Shown here piece by piece: positions 8,330-16,613 of a stretch of 64,000 bases of DNA. Source of the stretch: JADZAI01 sp047602465. Lineage in GTDB: Bacteria; Pseudomonadota; Alphaproteobacteria; Micropepsales; Micropepsaceae. The stretch's first letter is position 1, and every line of letters starts with the position of its first letter. The notes under the pieces were generated by a model that made no database searches, had not been told where the DNA came from, and worked only from the letters and a program-made list of their open reading frames with translations. The stretch lies in the NCBI GenBank assembly GCA_047602465.1, contig JASGHF010000001.1:1178001-1242000 (forward strand), read 5' to 3'. The translations under genes were made by a program, and so were the position numbers.

Positions 8330-9886
8330 GTGCTGTTTTCACAGTTCGCCGACAATTCAGAACTTTCGCATGACGAGGCGCTGAAGCGCCTGTCCGTGCT
8401 GGAGGCGCGCGTCGCGCTCAGCGAGCGCAAGGCGGGCATGGGCGCGTTCCGTTTCACGGTCGGCGACGGCATGCCGCACTGGTCGCCCGGCCTCTATCGC
8501 ATTCTGGGTCTCGATCCGACCAAGCCGCCGGTCCGCAATGCGCTGATGGACATGGCGCATCCCGACGACCGCGAGATGTTCAAGCTCGCCATCCAGAGCG
8601 TCGCCGACGCGCCGGGGCCGTTCCATCTGCACTGGCGCCTCATCCGCGCCGACGGGGCCGAGCGGCATCTTGAAATGAACGGCGATGTGGAGACCAACGA
8701 CGAAGGCGCGCTGATCGCGCTCGTCGGCATCGTCCAGGACGTCAGCATGCGCGTGGAGGCCGAGGAGCAGCTCCGCAGCGCCGTCGACGCCTTCCGCATG
8801 CTCACCGAAGAAGCGAACGACCTTATCTGCCGCCACGATGTCTCGATGGCGATCCGCTATTGCTCGCCGGCCATCACGCGCATGCTGGGCTACGATCCGG
8901 CCGAGATGCTGGGCACCGTCTTCACCGGCATCATCATCTCCGACGACCTGCCGGAACTCGCGCGCACGCATCGCGAATTGCTGCGCCCCGGCACCAGCCG
9001 CACGCTGCTGCTGCGGATGCGGCACAAGGAAGGCCACGAACTCTGGGTCGAAACGGTTTGCCGTTCGGTCGGCGACCAGCTGTCGGGCCGCGTGCATGAA
9101 ATCATCACCGTCTCGCGCGACGTCACGGCCCGCAAGATGGCCGAAATCGAGATCAACAAGGCGCGCGAGACCGCCGAAAGCGCCAACCGCACCAAGTCGC
9201 GCTTCCTCGCGACGATGAGCCACGAGCTGCGCACCCCGCTCAACGCCATTATCGGCTTCTCCGACATGCTGAAGAGCGAGCTCTTCGGCCCCATGGGTCC
9301 GCGCTACAAGGAATATTCCGAACTCATCCACGAAAGCGGCACGCTGCTGCTCGATCTCATCAACGACATTCTCGACATGTCGAAGATCGAGGCCGGCCGC
9401 TTCGAGCTGTCGCTGGAGACCTTCCGCATCGGCGAGGCGGTGGAAACCTCCGCCCGTCTGCTGAAGGCCAAGGCCGAACAGAACGGGTTGACGCTCAACG
9501 TCGAAACGCTCGACAGCGCGCCGGTCAATGCCGACAAGCGCGCGGTGAAGCAGATCCTGCTGAACCTCATGTCGAACGCCATCAAGTTCACGCCGCGCGG
9601 CGGCAGCGTCAACGTCTCGTCGCGCGACGCCGGCGACCGCGTGGTGCTGACGGTCGCCGATACCGGCGTCGGCATTCCCGCCGCCGACGTGCCCCGGCTC
9701 GGCCGTCCGTTCGAACAGGCGACGCAGGACGCCTCGCTCGCCAAGGCCGGCACCGGCCTCGGTCTCGCGCTGGTCCGCTCGCTGGCCCAGCTCCACGGCG
9801 GCGATCTCAACATCGAATCCGTCGTCGGGCGCGGCACGGTCGTCACCGTGACGCTCGCCAAGGAACGGGTCGCCGCAGCCGCCTGA
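8330..9886 (+). CDS. PAS-domain sensor histidine kinase
   Basis: 518 residues from a GTG start. Two PAS domains are seen (about 37-140 and 155-270; WSPGLYRILGLDP and YCSPAITRMLGYDPAEMLG). HisKA follows with the phospho-acceptor His298 in SHELRTPLNAIIGF, then a HATPase_c domain with N box NLMSNAIKFTPRGG, G1 box DTGVGIP and G2 box GTGLGLAL. There is no membrane segment, so it is a cytoplasmic kinase sensing an internal signal. No response regulator is adjacent (an orphan kinase). It autophosphorylates and passes phosphate to an unidentified regulator. Confidence 0.93.
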   Translation: MLFSQFADNSELSHDEALKRLSVLEARVALSERKAGMGAFRFTVGDGMPHWSPGLYRILGLDPTKPPVRNALMDMAHPDDREMFKLAIQSVADAPGPFHLHWRLIRADGAERHLEMNGDVETNDEGALIALVGIVQDVSMRVEAEEQLRSAVDAFRMLTEEANDLICRHDVSMAIRYCSPAITRMLGYDPAEMLGTVFTGIIISDDLPELARTHRELLRPGTSRTLLLRMRHKEGHELWVETVCRSVGDQLSGRVHEIITVSRDVTARKMAEIEINKARETAESANRTKSRFLATMSHELRTPLNAIIGFSDMLKSELFGPMGPRYKEYSELIHESGTLLLDLINDILDMSKIEAGRFELSLETFRIGEAVETSARLLKAKAEQNGLTLNVETLDSAPVNADKRAVKQILLNLMSNAIKFTPRGGSVNVSSRDAGDRVVLTVADTGVGIPAADVPRLGRPFEQATQDASLAKAGTGLGLALVRSLAQLHGGDLNIESVVGRGTVVTVTLAKERVAAAA

Positions 9887-9924
9887 GGCCTCGCCTTTCA
9901 CGCGATCCCGCGCAAGGATCGGCC

Positions 9925-10434
9925 ATGACCGGCCGATCCGAACCCACCCTGCTGAAACCCAGGCGCGCCCCGCGCGGCATCGCCGCCGCACGTTGCCTCT
10001 GCGGCGCCGTGGTGATGGAGATCGACACGCCCGCCGTCTGGGCCTGGCACGATCACGGCGCCGCCACCCGCGTGGCGCAGGGCTGCGCCTACGCCACCTA
10101 TGTCGGCAGCTGGGTCAGCAAGTTCCGCATCCTCAAGGGCGCCGAGGCGATCGGCCGCTATGACGACACCGCCCGCAAGACGGCGCGCAGCTTCTGTCGC
10201 CAGTGCGGCACGCCGGTCTTCTACGAACGCGCCCGCGCGCCCAAAATGGTCAACATCCCGCGCGCCCTGTTCTCCGGCCGCGTGGGGCGCGAGCCGCGCT
10301 ATCATGTCGGCCTCGATGACGCCGCCGAATGGGAATATCGCGGCGAGGCGCTGTCGCCGCTGAAGGGCTATCCCGGCGTGATGCAGGAGAGGCCAAGGCG
10401 GCGGAAGACGCCGATCTTCGACATGCCGGAATGA
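9925..10434 (+). CDS. GFA-like zinc protein, degenerate middle motif
   Basis: 169 residues related to the glutathione-dependent formaldehyde-activating (GFA) family. The first zinc motif reads RCLCGAV and the last FCRQCGTPVFYE, both as in the family. The middle motif, normally a Cys-rich CxxC-type segment, is replaced by AWHDHGAATRVAQGC, which keeps one Cys and adds His residues. Enzyme activity on S-hydroxymethylglutathione is therefore doubtful. It is followed at once by a strong bidirectional terminator. Confidence 0.7.
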   Translation: MTGRSEPTLLKPRRAPRGIAAARCLCGAVVMEIDTPAVWAWHDHGAATRVAQGCAYATYVGSWVSKFRILKGAEAIGRYDDTARKTARSFCRQCGTPVFYERARAPKMVNIPRALFSGRVGREPRYHVGLDDAAEWEYRGEALSPLKGYPGVMQERPRRRKTPIFDMPE

Positions 10435-10464
10435 AAAAGGCCCCGGATCGCTCCGGGGCCTTTT
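10435..10464. terminator. Bidirectional intrinsic terminator
   Basis: Perfect 13-bp stem (AAAAGGCCCCGGA / TCCGGGGCCTTTT) with a TCGC loop, flanked by A and T runs. It lies between the convergent GFA-like gene and the acyl-CoA dehydrogenase gene and can serve both. Confidence 0.9.
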
Positions 10465-10482
10465 CGATCGATGCGGGCGGGC

Positions 10483-11724
10483 CTACTCCGCCGCCTTCTT
10501 CAGCGCCGCGCCGGCATGCTTGCCGTATTCAAGCAGCGCGATGGTGCGGGCGTGGACCTCATCCGGGCCGTCGGCGAGGCGCAGCGTGCGCTGGCCGGCA
10601 TACATCCTGGCGAGGCCGGGATCGGTGGTGACGCCGGCGCCGCCCCAGGCCTGGATCGCGTCGTCGATCACCTGGGCGGCCATGCGCGGCGCGGCGACCT
10701 TGATCATCGCGATCTCGGTGCGGGCCACCTTGTTGCCGGCCTTGTCCATCATATCGGCGGCCTTCAGGCACAGCAGGCGCGTCATGTCGATATTGATGCG
10801 GGCATCGGCGACACGCTGCTCCCACACCGAATGGTCCGAGATCTTCTTGCCGAACGCGACGCGCGACATCAGACGCTTGCACATGCTCTCCAGCGCCCGC
10901 TCCGCCGCGCCGATGGAGCGCATGCAGTGATGGATGCGGCCCGGCCCGAGGCGGCCCTGCGCGATCTCGAAGCCGCGGCCCTCGCCCAGAATGATGTTCT
11001 CGGCCGGCACCACCACGTCCTTGAAGACCACTTCGCCATGGCCGTGCGGGGCGTCGTCATAGCCGAACACCGGCAGCATACGCTCGATGGAGAAGCCCGG
11101 CGCGTCGGTCGGCACCACGATCTGCGACTGCTGGCGGTATTTGTCGGCGGTCGGATCGGTCTTGCCCATCACGATCATCACCTTGCAGCGCGGATCGCCC
11201 ACGCCCGACGACCACCATTTGCGGCCGTTGATGACGTAGTTGTCGCCCTTGCGCTCGATGCGCGTCTCGATGTTCGAGGCGTCGGACGAAGCGACCGCCG
11301 GCTCCGTCATGATGAAGGCCGAGCGGATCTCGCCGGCCAGCAGGGGCTTGAGATATTTCTCTTTCATCCAGTCGGCGCCATAGCGCTCGAACACTTCCAT
11401 ATTGCCGGTATCGGGCGCGGAGCAGTTGAAGACCTCCGACGCGAACCCGACCTTGCCCATCTCTTCGGCGAGCGGGGCGTATTCCAGATTGGTGAGGCCG
11501 CCGCCCAGATGGCTTTCGGGAAGGAACAGGTTCCACAGGCCTGCGGCCTTGGCCTTTTCCTTCAGTTCCTCCACCACCTGCACGACGATCCACGGATTGC
11601 CGGCCTTGCGCGCCGCCGTCATCTCGGCGTTATACGCCTCCTCGGCGGGATAGACGTAGCGGTCCATGAAATCTCTGACCCGCGCGATCAGGTCTTTGAC
11701 CTTGCTCGTATGCTCGAAATCCAT
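10483..11724 (-). CDS. Acyl-CoA dehydrogenase, ACAD10/11 type
   Basis: 413 residues from the ATG at 11724, chosen because GGGAGAG lies about 5 bases upstream; the frame stays open further upstream without support. Flavoprotein fold: N-terminal helices, middle beta domain (AFIMTEPAVASSDASNI, INGRKWWSSG) and C-terminal helices ending with LRLADGPDEVH, a signature of ACAD10/11-like enzymes. It presumably uses FAD and ETF. It is divergent from a LysR gene across a 164-bp gap with a perfect palindrome, suggesting control by that regulator. Confidence 0.92.
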   Translation of the reverse strand: MDFEHTSKVKDLIARVRDFMDRYVYPAEEAYNAEMTAARKAGNPWIVVQVVEELKEKAKAAGLWNLFLPESHLGGGLTNLEYAPLAEEMGKVGFASEVFNCSAPDTGNMEVFERYGADWMKEKYLKPLLAGEIRSAFIMTEPAVASSDASNIETRIERKGDNYVINGRKWWSSGVGDPRCKVMIVMGKTDPTADKYRQQSQIVVPTDAPGFSIERMLPVFGYDDAPHGHGEVVFKDVVVPAENIILGEGRGFEIAQGRLGPGRIHHCMRSIGAAERALESMCKRLMSRVAFGKKISDHSVWEQRVADARINIDMTRLLCLKAADMMDKAGNKVARTEIAMIKVAAPRMAAQVIDDAIQAWGGAGVTTDPGLARMYAGQRTLRLADGPDEVHARTIALLEYGKHAGAALKKAAE

Positions 11725-11861
11725 GTTTCTCTCCCTGATTTCGCTTAGGCGATCTGACCGAAGCCTATGCTCCGGTCCGGGGCTGCACCAGCACGCCCCG
11801 CAATTCCGGCGCGCCTGAATTACGCCCGCCCGTGACATTGCGGAAGTTTATTGTTTGAATA

Positions 11862-11888
11862 TGCACTATCACATCTGTTGATAGTGCA
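11862..11888. promoter_or_regulatory. Perfect palindromic operator before LysR gene
   Basis: Ten-base arms TGCACTATCA (11862-11871) and TGATAGTGCA (11879-11888) separated by 7 bases. The right arm ends one base before the LysR start codon. The symmetry and location in a divergent intergenic region fit a LysR-type binding site; a protein bound here would cover the lysR start region (autorepression) and lies 138 bases from the acyl-CoA dehydrogenase start. Confidence 0.75.
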
Positions 11889-12824
11889 ATGAAGCTCACC
11901 GGGTTCGACCTCAACCTCTTCGTCGTGTTCGAGGCGATCTATACCGAGCGCAATCTCACCCGCGCCGCCGGCATCCTGAACGTCACGCAGCCCGCCGTCA
12001 GCAACGCGCTCGCCCGGCTGCGCGCCGCGTTCGACGACCCGCTCTTCGCCCGGCGCGGCGGCGTCATGGCCCCGACGCCAGTGGCGCAGTCGCTGATCCA
12101 GCCGGTGCGCCAGGCGCTGGCGCGCCTGCGTTCCGGCCTCGATGCACGGGTGAAGTTCGATCCCGAAACCGCCGCCCGCACCTTCCATGTCGCGATGCGC
12201 GACACCACCGCCGCCATGCTGCTGCCGCCGCTCAGCCGGCGCCTGACGCGCGAGGCGCCCGGCGTGATGGTGCAGGTCCACATCCTCGACCGCACCGAAA
12301 TCCCCATGGAGCTTGCAGCGGGGTCGCTCGATCTCGCCATCGACATCCCCGAACTCCAGCGCGCCGATCTGATGAGCGCGCCTTTCATCGCCGATCGCTA
12401 TGTCGCGGTCATGCGCAAGGGCCATCCCGATGCCGGCAAGCCCATGACGCTCGACCGCTTCACCGCGCAGCGCCATATCGCGATCTCAAGCCGCCGCCGC
12501 GGGCGCACGCTCATCGAGGCGGCGCTCGCCCGCGCGGGCCGGCAGGGCAATACGGTGCTGCGCGTGCCGACCTTCCAGATGGCGATGGACGTGGTCAGGG
12601 ACAGCGACCTCATCACCACCCTGCCCTCGCTGGTCGCGCGCGCCCTCGACGTCGCCAGCGCCGAACTGCCCTTCCCCTCGCCCGCCGTCGATCTGCTGCT
12701 CTACTGGCACCGCAACGCCGAAAGCGACCCCGGCAATATCTGGCTGCGCGGCGCGATGCAGGCCGTCATCGACACGCTGCTGAAGGCGCAGCCTAGCCGC
12801 GCCGGGCGCGGAAAAAACTCTTGA
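11889..12824 (+). CDS. LysR-family transcriptional regulator
   Basis: 311 residues. The N-terminal winged helix-turn-helix (about 5-65; FDLNLFVVFEAIYTERNLTRAA, NVTQPAVSNALARLR) is followed by a LysR substrate-binding domain (about 95-300). It is divergent from the acyl-CoA dehydrogenase, the usual arrangement for a LysR activator of the neighbouring gene. There is no room for a normal leader because a palindrome abuts the ATG, so the mRNA may be leaderless or very short. It overlaps the convergent tadA by 32 bases. Confidence 0.93.
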   Translation: MKLTGFDLNLFVVFEAIYTERNLTRAAGILNVTQPAVSNALARLRAAFDDPLFARRGGVMAPTPVAQSLIQPVRQALARLRSGLDARVKFDPETAARTFHVAMRDTTAAMLLPPLSRRLTREAPGVMVQVHILDRTEIPMELAAGSLDLAIDIPELQRADLMSAPFIADRYVAVMRKGHPDAGKPMTLDRFTAQRHIAISSRRRGRTLIEAALARAGRQGNTVLRVPTFQMAMDVVRDSDLITTLPSLVARALDVASAELPFPSPAVDLLLYWHRNAESDPGNIWLRGAMQAVIDTLLKAQPSRAGRGKNS

Positions 12825-13251
12825 GCAGATCGCTCGACACATGGGCGAGGTGGCCTTGGGCGACCTCCGGCCGGTGGTGACAGGTCGGTTGCTCGAAGAA
12901 CTTACCGCCATGCACCACGCCGCCGCCCTTGGGGTCGCTCGCCGCGAAATGCAGCTTGCGGATGCGGGCGAGCGAAATCGCCCCGGCGCACATCGCACAG
13001 GGTTCAAGGCTCACATACAGGTCGCATTGCAGCAGCCGCTCGTTGCCCAAAGCAGCGGCAGCCTCGCGGATCGCCAGCATCTCGGCATGGGCGGTCGGGT
13101 CGCGCAGTTCGACGATGCGGTTGCCCTGGCTGGCGATCACCGTGCCCTCCGGCCCCACGATCACCGCTCCCACCGGCACCTCCCCCCGCGCCGCCGCAGA
13201 TTCCGCGGCGATCATGGCGAGATGCATGGGGTCGTTCGGGTCGGTCGTCAT
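12793..13251 (-). CDS. tadA: tRNA-specific adenosine deaminase
   Basis: 152 residues. TadA converts adenosine-34 to inosine in tRNA-Arg(ACG). The cytidine-deaminase-like zinc site is complete: HAEMLAIR supplies the His ligand and catalytic Glu, and PCAMCAGA supplies both Cys ligands. Length is normal. The 3' end overlaps the LysR gene by 32 bases on the opposite strand. The start is 44 bases from the divergent pseudouridine synthase gene, a common tadA-rlu pairing in alphaproteobacteria. Confidence 0.96.
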   Translation of the reverse strand: MTTDPNDPMHLAMIAAESAAARGEVPVGAVIVGPEGTVIASQGNRIVELRDPTAHAEMLAIREAAAALGNERLLQCDLYVSLEPCAMCAGAISLARIRKLHFAASDPKGGGVVHGGKFFEQPTCHHRPEVAQGHLAHVSSDLLKSFFRARRG

Positions 13252-13295
13252 GCCGCAACCCTATCATGACGCCCCGCCCGTGCTAGAAGGCGCGC

Positions 13296-14075
13296 ATGAC
13301 CGACAAGCCCGACACGCCCGATCCCGGCGGCGACCGCATCGCGAAAGTGCTGGCCCGCGCCGGAATCGCCTCGCGCCGCGACGTGGAGAAGATGATCGCC
13401 GATGGCCGCGTGAAGGTCGATGGCGCGACGCTCACCACGCCCGCTTTCAAGCCCGCGCCCGGCGCCATCATCATGGTCGACGGCAAGGTGGTGGGCGGGG
13501 CGGAACCGACGCGCCTCTGGCGTTATTACAAGCCGGTCGGCCTCGTTACCTCGCACAAGGACGAAAAGGGCCGCGGCACGGTGTTCCAGCATCTGCCGCC
13601 CGGCATGCCGCGCGTCATCTCCATCGGCCGGCTCGACCTCACGTCCGAGGGCCTGCTGCTCCTCACCAATGACGGCGCCATCGCCCGCAAGCTCGAGCTG
13701 CCCGAGACGGGGTGGATCCGCCGCTACCGCGTGCGCTTCTTCGGCAATGTCACGCAGGACGAACTCGACCGCCTGAAGGGCGGCATCACCGCCGATGGCG
13801 TCCGCTATGGCCCCATCGAGGCGATCCTGGAGCGCAGCAAGGGTCAGAACGCCTGGGCGTCGGTGTCTTTGCGCGAAGGCAAGAACCGCGAAGTCCGCAA
13901 GGTGTTCGAACATCTGGGCCTCAAGGTCTCGCGCCTCATCCGCGTCGCCTATGGGCCGTTCCAGCTCGGCGATTTGCAGGAAGGCGAGGTCGCCGAGGTG
14001 CAGGGCAAGGTGCTGAAGGAACAGCTGGGCCTCGCAGCCAACCCCAACCGCGAAAAGCGGCTGAAGGCGCGCTGA
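13296..14075 (+). CDS. rluB: RluB-family 23S rRNA pseudouridine synthase
   Basis: 259 residues. An N-terminal S4 RNA-binding domain (about 10-60; IAKVLARAGIASRRDVEKMI) is followed by an RsuA/RluB/E/F-type catalytic domain with GRLDLTSEGLLLLTND, whose Asp is the catalytic residue, and EGKNREVRKVFEHLG. RluB-type enzymes modify U2605 in 23S rRNA; RluB is the best fit, RluF-type is less likely. It overlaps rsmD by one base (TGATG). Confidence 0.88.
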   Translation: MTDKPDTPDPGGDRIAKVLARAGIASRRDVEKMIADGRVKVDGATLTTPAFKPAPGAIIMVDGKVVGGAEPTRLWRYYKPVGLVTSHKDEKGRGTVFQHLPPGMPRVISIGRLDLTSEGLLLLTNDGAIARKLELPETGWIRRYRVRFFGNVTQDELDRLKGGITADGVRYGPIEAILERSKGQNAWASVSLREGKNREVRKVFEHLGLKVSRLIRVAYGPFQLGDLQEGEVAEVQGKVLKEQLGLAANPNREKRLKAR

Positions 14076-14644
14076 TGCGGATCGTCGGGGGACGCTTGCG
14101 CGGTCGCGCGCTCGTCGCGCCCCAGGACGATCGCGTGCGCCCCACAAGCGACCGCGTGCGCGAGAGCCTCTTCAACATTCTCGCCCACAACGATTTCGGC
14201 GTCGGCTTCGAGCTTCAGGACGCGCGCGTCCTCGATCTCTTCGCCGGCACCGGCGCACTCGGCTGCGAGGCGTTGTCGCGCGGCGCGAAATTCTGTCTCT
14301 TCGTCGATTCAGACGCAGACAGCCGCGGCCTGCAGCGCGAGAACGTGCAAGGACTCGGCCTCTCCGGCATCACGAAAATCTGGAAGCGCGATGCCACCGA
14401 TCTCGGCCCCCGCGAGGCCCAGGCCGGCGGCCCCTTCACCCTCGCCTTCCTCGACCCGCCCTACCGCAAAGGCCTCGTCGAACGCGCCCTCATCAGCGCC
14501 CGCGACGGCGGATGGCTCGCCCCCAACGCCGTCATCATGACCGAATGCGCCGCCGACGAACCGCCGCTCACGGTCGAAGGCTTCACCGAACAGGACACCC
14601 GAAACTATGGTGAGACGCGGGTGGCGTTTCTGACGGTCGGTTGA
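14075..14644 (+). CDS. rsmD: 16S rRNA m2G966 methyltransferase
   Basis: 189 residues from the ATG overlapping the rluB stop; an in-frame opening further upstream is antisense-like shadow. N-terminal MRIVGGRLRGRAL, then VRPTSDRVRESLFNIL, the SAM-binding motif VLDLFAGTGALGCEALSRGA and the catalytic motif FLDPPYRKG are all typical of RsmD, which methylates G966 of 16S rRNA on the small subunit. It is convergent with mutL, with a palindromic element between. Confidence 0.95.
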   Translation: MRIVGGRLRGRALVAPQDDRVRPTSDRVRESLFNILAHNDFGVGFELQDARVLDLFAGTGALGCEALSRGAKFCLFVDSDADSRGLQRENVQGLGLSGITKIWKRDATDLGPREAQAGGPFTLAFLDPPYRKGLVERALISARDGGWLAPNAVIMTECAADEPPLTVEGFTEQDTRNYGETRVAFLTVG

Positions 14645-14646
14645 AT

Positions 14647-14758
14647 TGCGTCCTTCGTGACGGGCGCGAAGCCACGCCCTCCTCAGGATGAGGAAGAGGG
14701 GAGCAAACCCAATTCCTCATCCTGAGGAGGCGGCGGAGCCGCCGTCTCGAAGGACGCA
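14647..14758. repeat. Dispersed palindromic element, family A copy 1
   Basis: Terminal inverted ends TGCGTCCTTCG (14647-14657) and CGAAGGACGCA (14748-14758) enclose a second pair, CCTCCTCAGGATGAGG and its complement CCTCATCCTGAGGAGG, plus a small CGGCGG-AG-CCGCCG hairpin. A second copy lies at 25775-25915. Both fill the gap between convergent gene ends, so they may act as two-way terminators or mRNA 3'-end stabilisers. Confidence 0.85.
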
Positions 14759-14761
14759 CAC

Positions 14762-16613
14762 TCACCGCCGTCCGAACAGCCGTTCGATGTCGTGGAGTTT
14801 CAGCTCCACATAGGTCGGGCGGCCGTGATTGCACTGGCCGGAATGGGGCGTCGCTTCCATCTCGCGCAGCAGGGCGTTCATCTCATCCGCCGTCAGCCTG
14901 CGCCCGGCGCGCACCGAGCCGTGGCAGGCCATGGTGCCGCACACCTCGTCCAGCCGCTCCTTCAGCGAGAAGCTCTGCCCATGCTCGGCGATCTCGTCGG
15001 CGAGATCGCGCACAAGGCCCTGAACATCGGCATCGCCCAGCAGGGCCGGCGTCTCGCGCACGGCCAGCGTACCGCCCCCGAAATCCTCCAGCACCAGCCC
15101 CAGCTCCGCGAGTTCGCCCGCATGGGCCAGCACGCGCTCGGCGCTGGCGGGGTCCAGCTCCACGATCTCCGGCGTCAGCAGCATCTGGCGCGCCGCGCCG
15201 CCGCCGGCCAGCGCCGCTCTTCATCTTTTCATAGACGAGACGTTCATGCGCCGCGTGCTGATCGACGATCACCAGCCCATCCGCCGTCTCGGCGACGACA
15301 TAGGTGTTGTGAACCTGCCCGCGCGCGACGCCCAGCGGATAGCGCCTGAGGTCCGCCGCCGGAATGGCGTCGGCCACGCGCGCGGCCGGCGCGAAATCGC
15401 GCACCATCTCCAGCACGGCGGCAGGTGCGGCGGCATGGTCCGGCGCGGCCCAGTCGCGCGTCGCCTCGCTGAGGCCCGGCGTCATCGGCTGGGCTGAGCC
15501 GGTGAAGGCCGGGAAGTAAGGCGTCTGCGGCTGCATCTGCGGGCGCAGCGCATCGAACACCGATGCCGCCACCGTCGTCGCCGCGCGATGCCCCGCGCGC
15601 TCCAGCGTCTGGCGCAGCGCGTTGACGATCAGCCCGCGCACGCCCTGTCCATCGCGGAACCGCACCTCGGCCTTGGCCGGATGCACGTTCACGTCGACAT
15701 CGTGCGGATGCGTCTCCACGAACACCACCGCGATCGCGTGGCGGTCATGGGCGAGGAAATCGGCATAGGCCCCGCGCACCGCGCCGGTCAGCAGCTTGTC
15801 GCGCACCGCGCGGCCGTTGACGAACAGGAACTGGTGCTGCGCGTTGCCGCGATTGAAGGTCGGCACGCCGGCGAACCCGAACACCCGCGCCTCGGTCTTG
15901 GCCACGTCGAAGGCCAGCGCGTTCGGCCGGAACGCAGGCCCGAGGATCGCCGTGATGCGCGCGAGCCAGCCTTCCGGCCCCGGCATCTCCGCCTCGACAT
16001 CCAGGATCGCGCGGCCTTCATCCTCCAGACGGAACGCCGTCTCCGGCGCCGCCATGGCGAGACGCTTCACCGTGTCGGTGATCGCCTGCATCTCGGTGCG
16101 CGGCGACTTCATGAATTTCAGACGCGCCGGCGTCGCATAGAAAAGATCGCGCGCCTCGATCCGCGTGCCGTGCTGGCCGCGCCCCAGGAACGCCACCGGC
16201 TCGGCCTCGCCGTTCGCGCCGCCTTCCACCGCGATGCGCCACGCGCCATCGGCATCGGCCACACGGCTGTCGATGGTCAGGCGCGAGACCGATCCGATCG
16301 AGGGCAGCGCCTCGCCGCGAAAGCCCAGCGTTTCGATCTGCGTCAGATCGTCGGCGCCCTCGCCGTCGACGGGCAGCTTCGATGTCGCGTGGCGCAGGAT
16401 CGCGACGGGCAATTCCTCGCGGCTCATCCCCTTGCCGTCATCGGTGATGCGGATGAGCGCAAGGCCCCCGCCCGCTACGGCGATCTCGATCCGCCGCGCG
16501 CCCGCATCCAGCGCGTTCTCCACCAGCTCCTTCACCGCCGCAGCCGGCCGCTCCACCACCTCGCCTGCAGCAATGCGGTTGATCGTGCCTTCCGATAGGC
16601 GGCGGATGGTCAT
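14762..16613 (-). pseudogene. mutL: DNA mismatch repair protein MutL, frameshifted
   Basis: Reads as a 616-residue MutL if one extra base near 15218 is removed. The N-terminal GHKL ATPase is intact (ELVENALDAGARRIEI, DDGKGMSREEL, TLGFRGEALPSI), as is the endonuclease motif DQHA-x2-E-x4-E in VDQHAAHERLVYE. Just after YEKMK the frame breaks: the upstream frame runs into Arg/Ala-rich nonsense and stops at 14883, while the true C-terminus (ACHGSVRAG, CNHGRPT) continues in another frame at 14762-15217. As read, the dimerisation and zinc-binding C-terminus is lost. It overlaps the pgi stop by 4 bases. Either a true lesion (mutator) or a consensus error. Confidence 0.9.
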
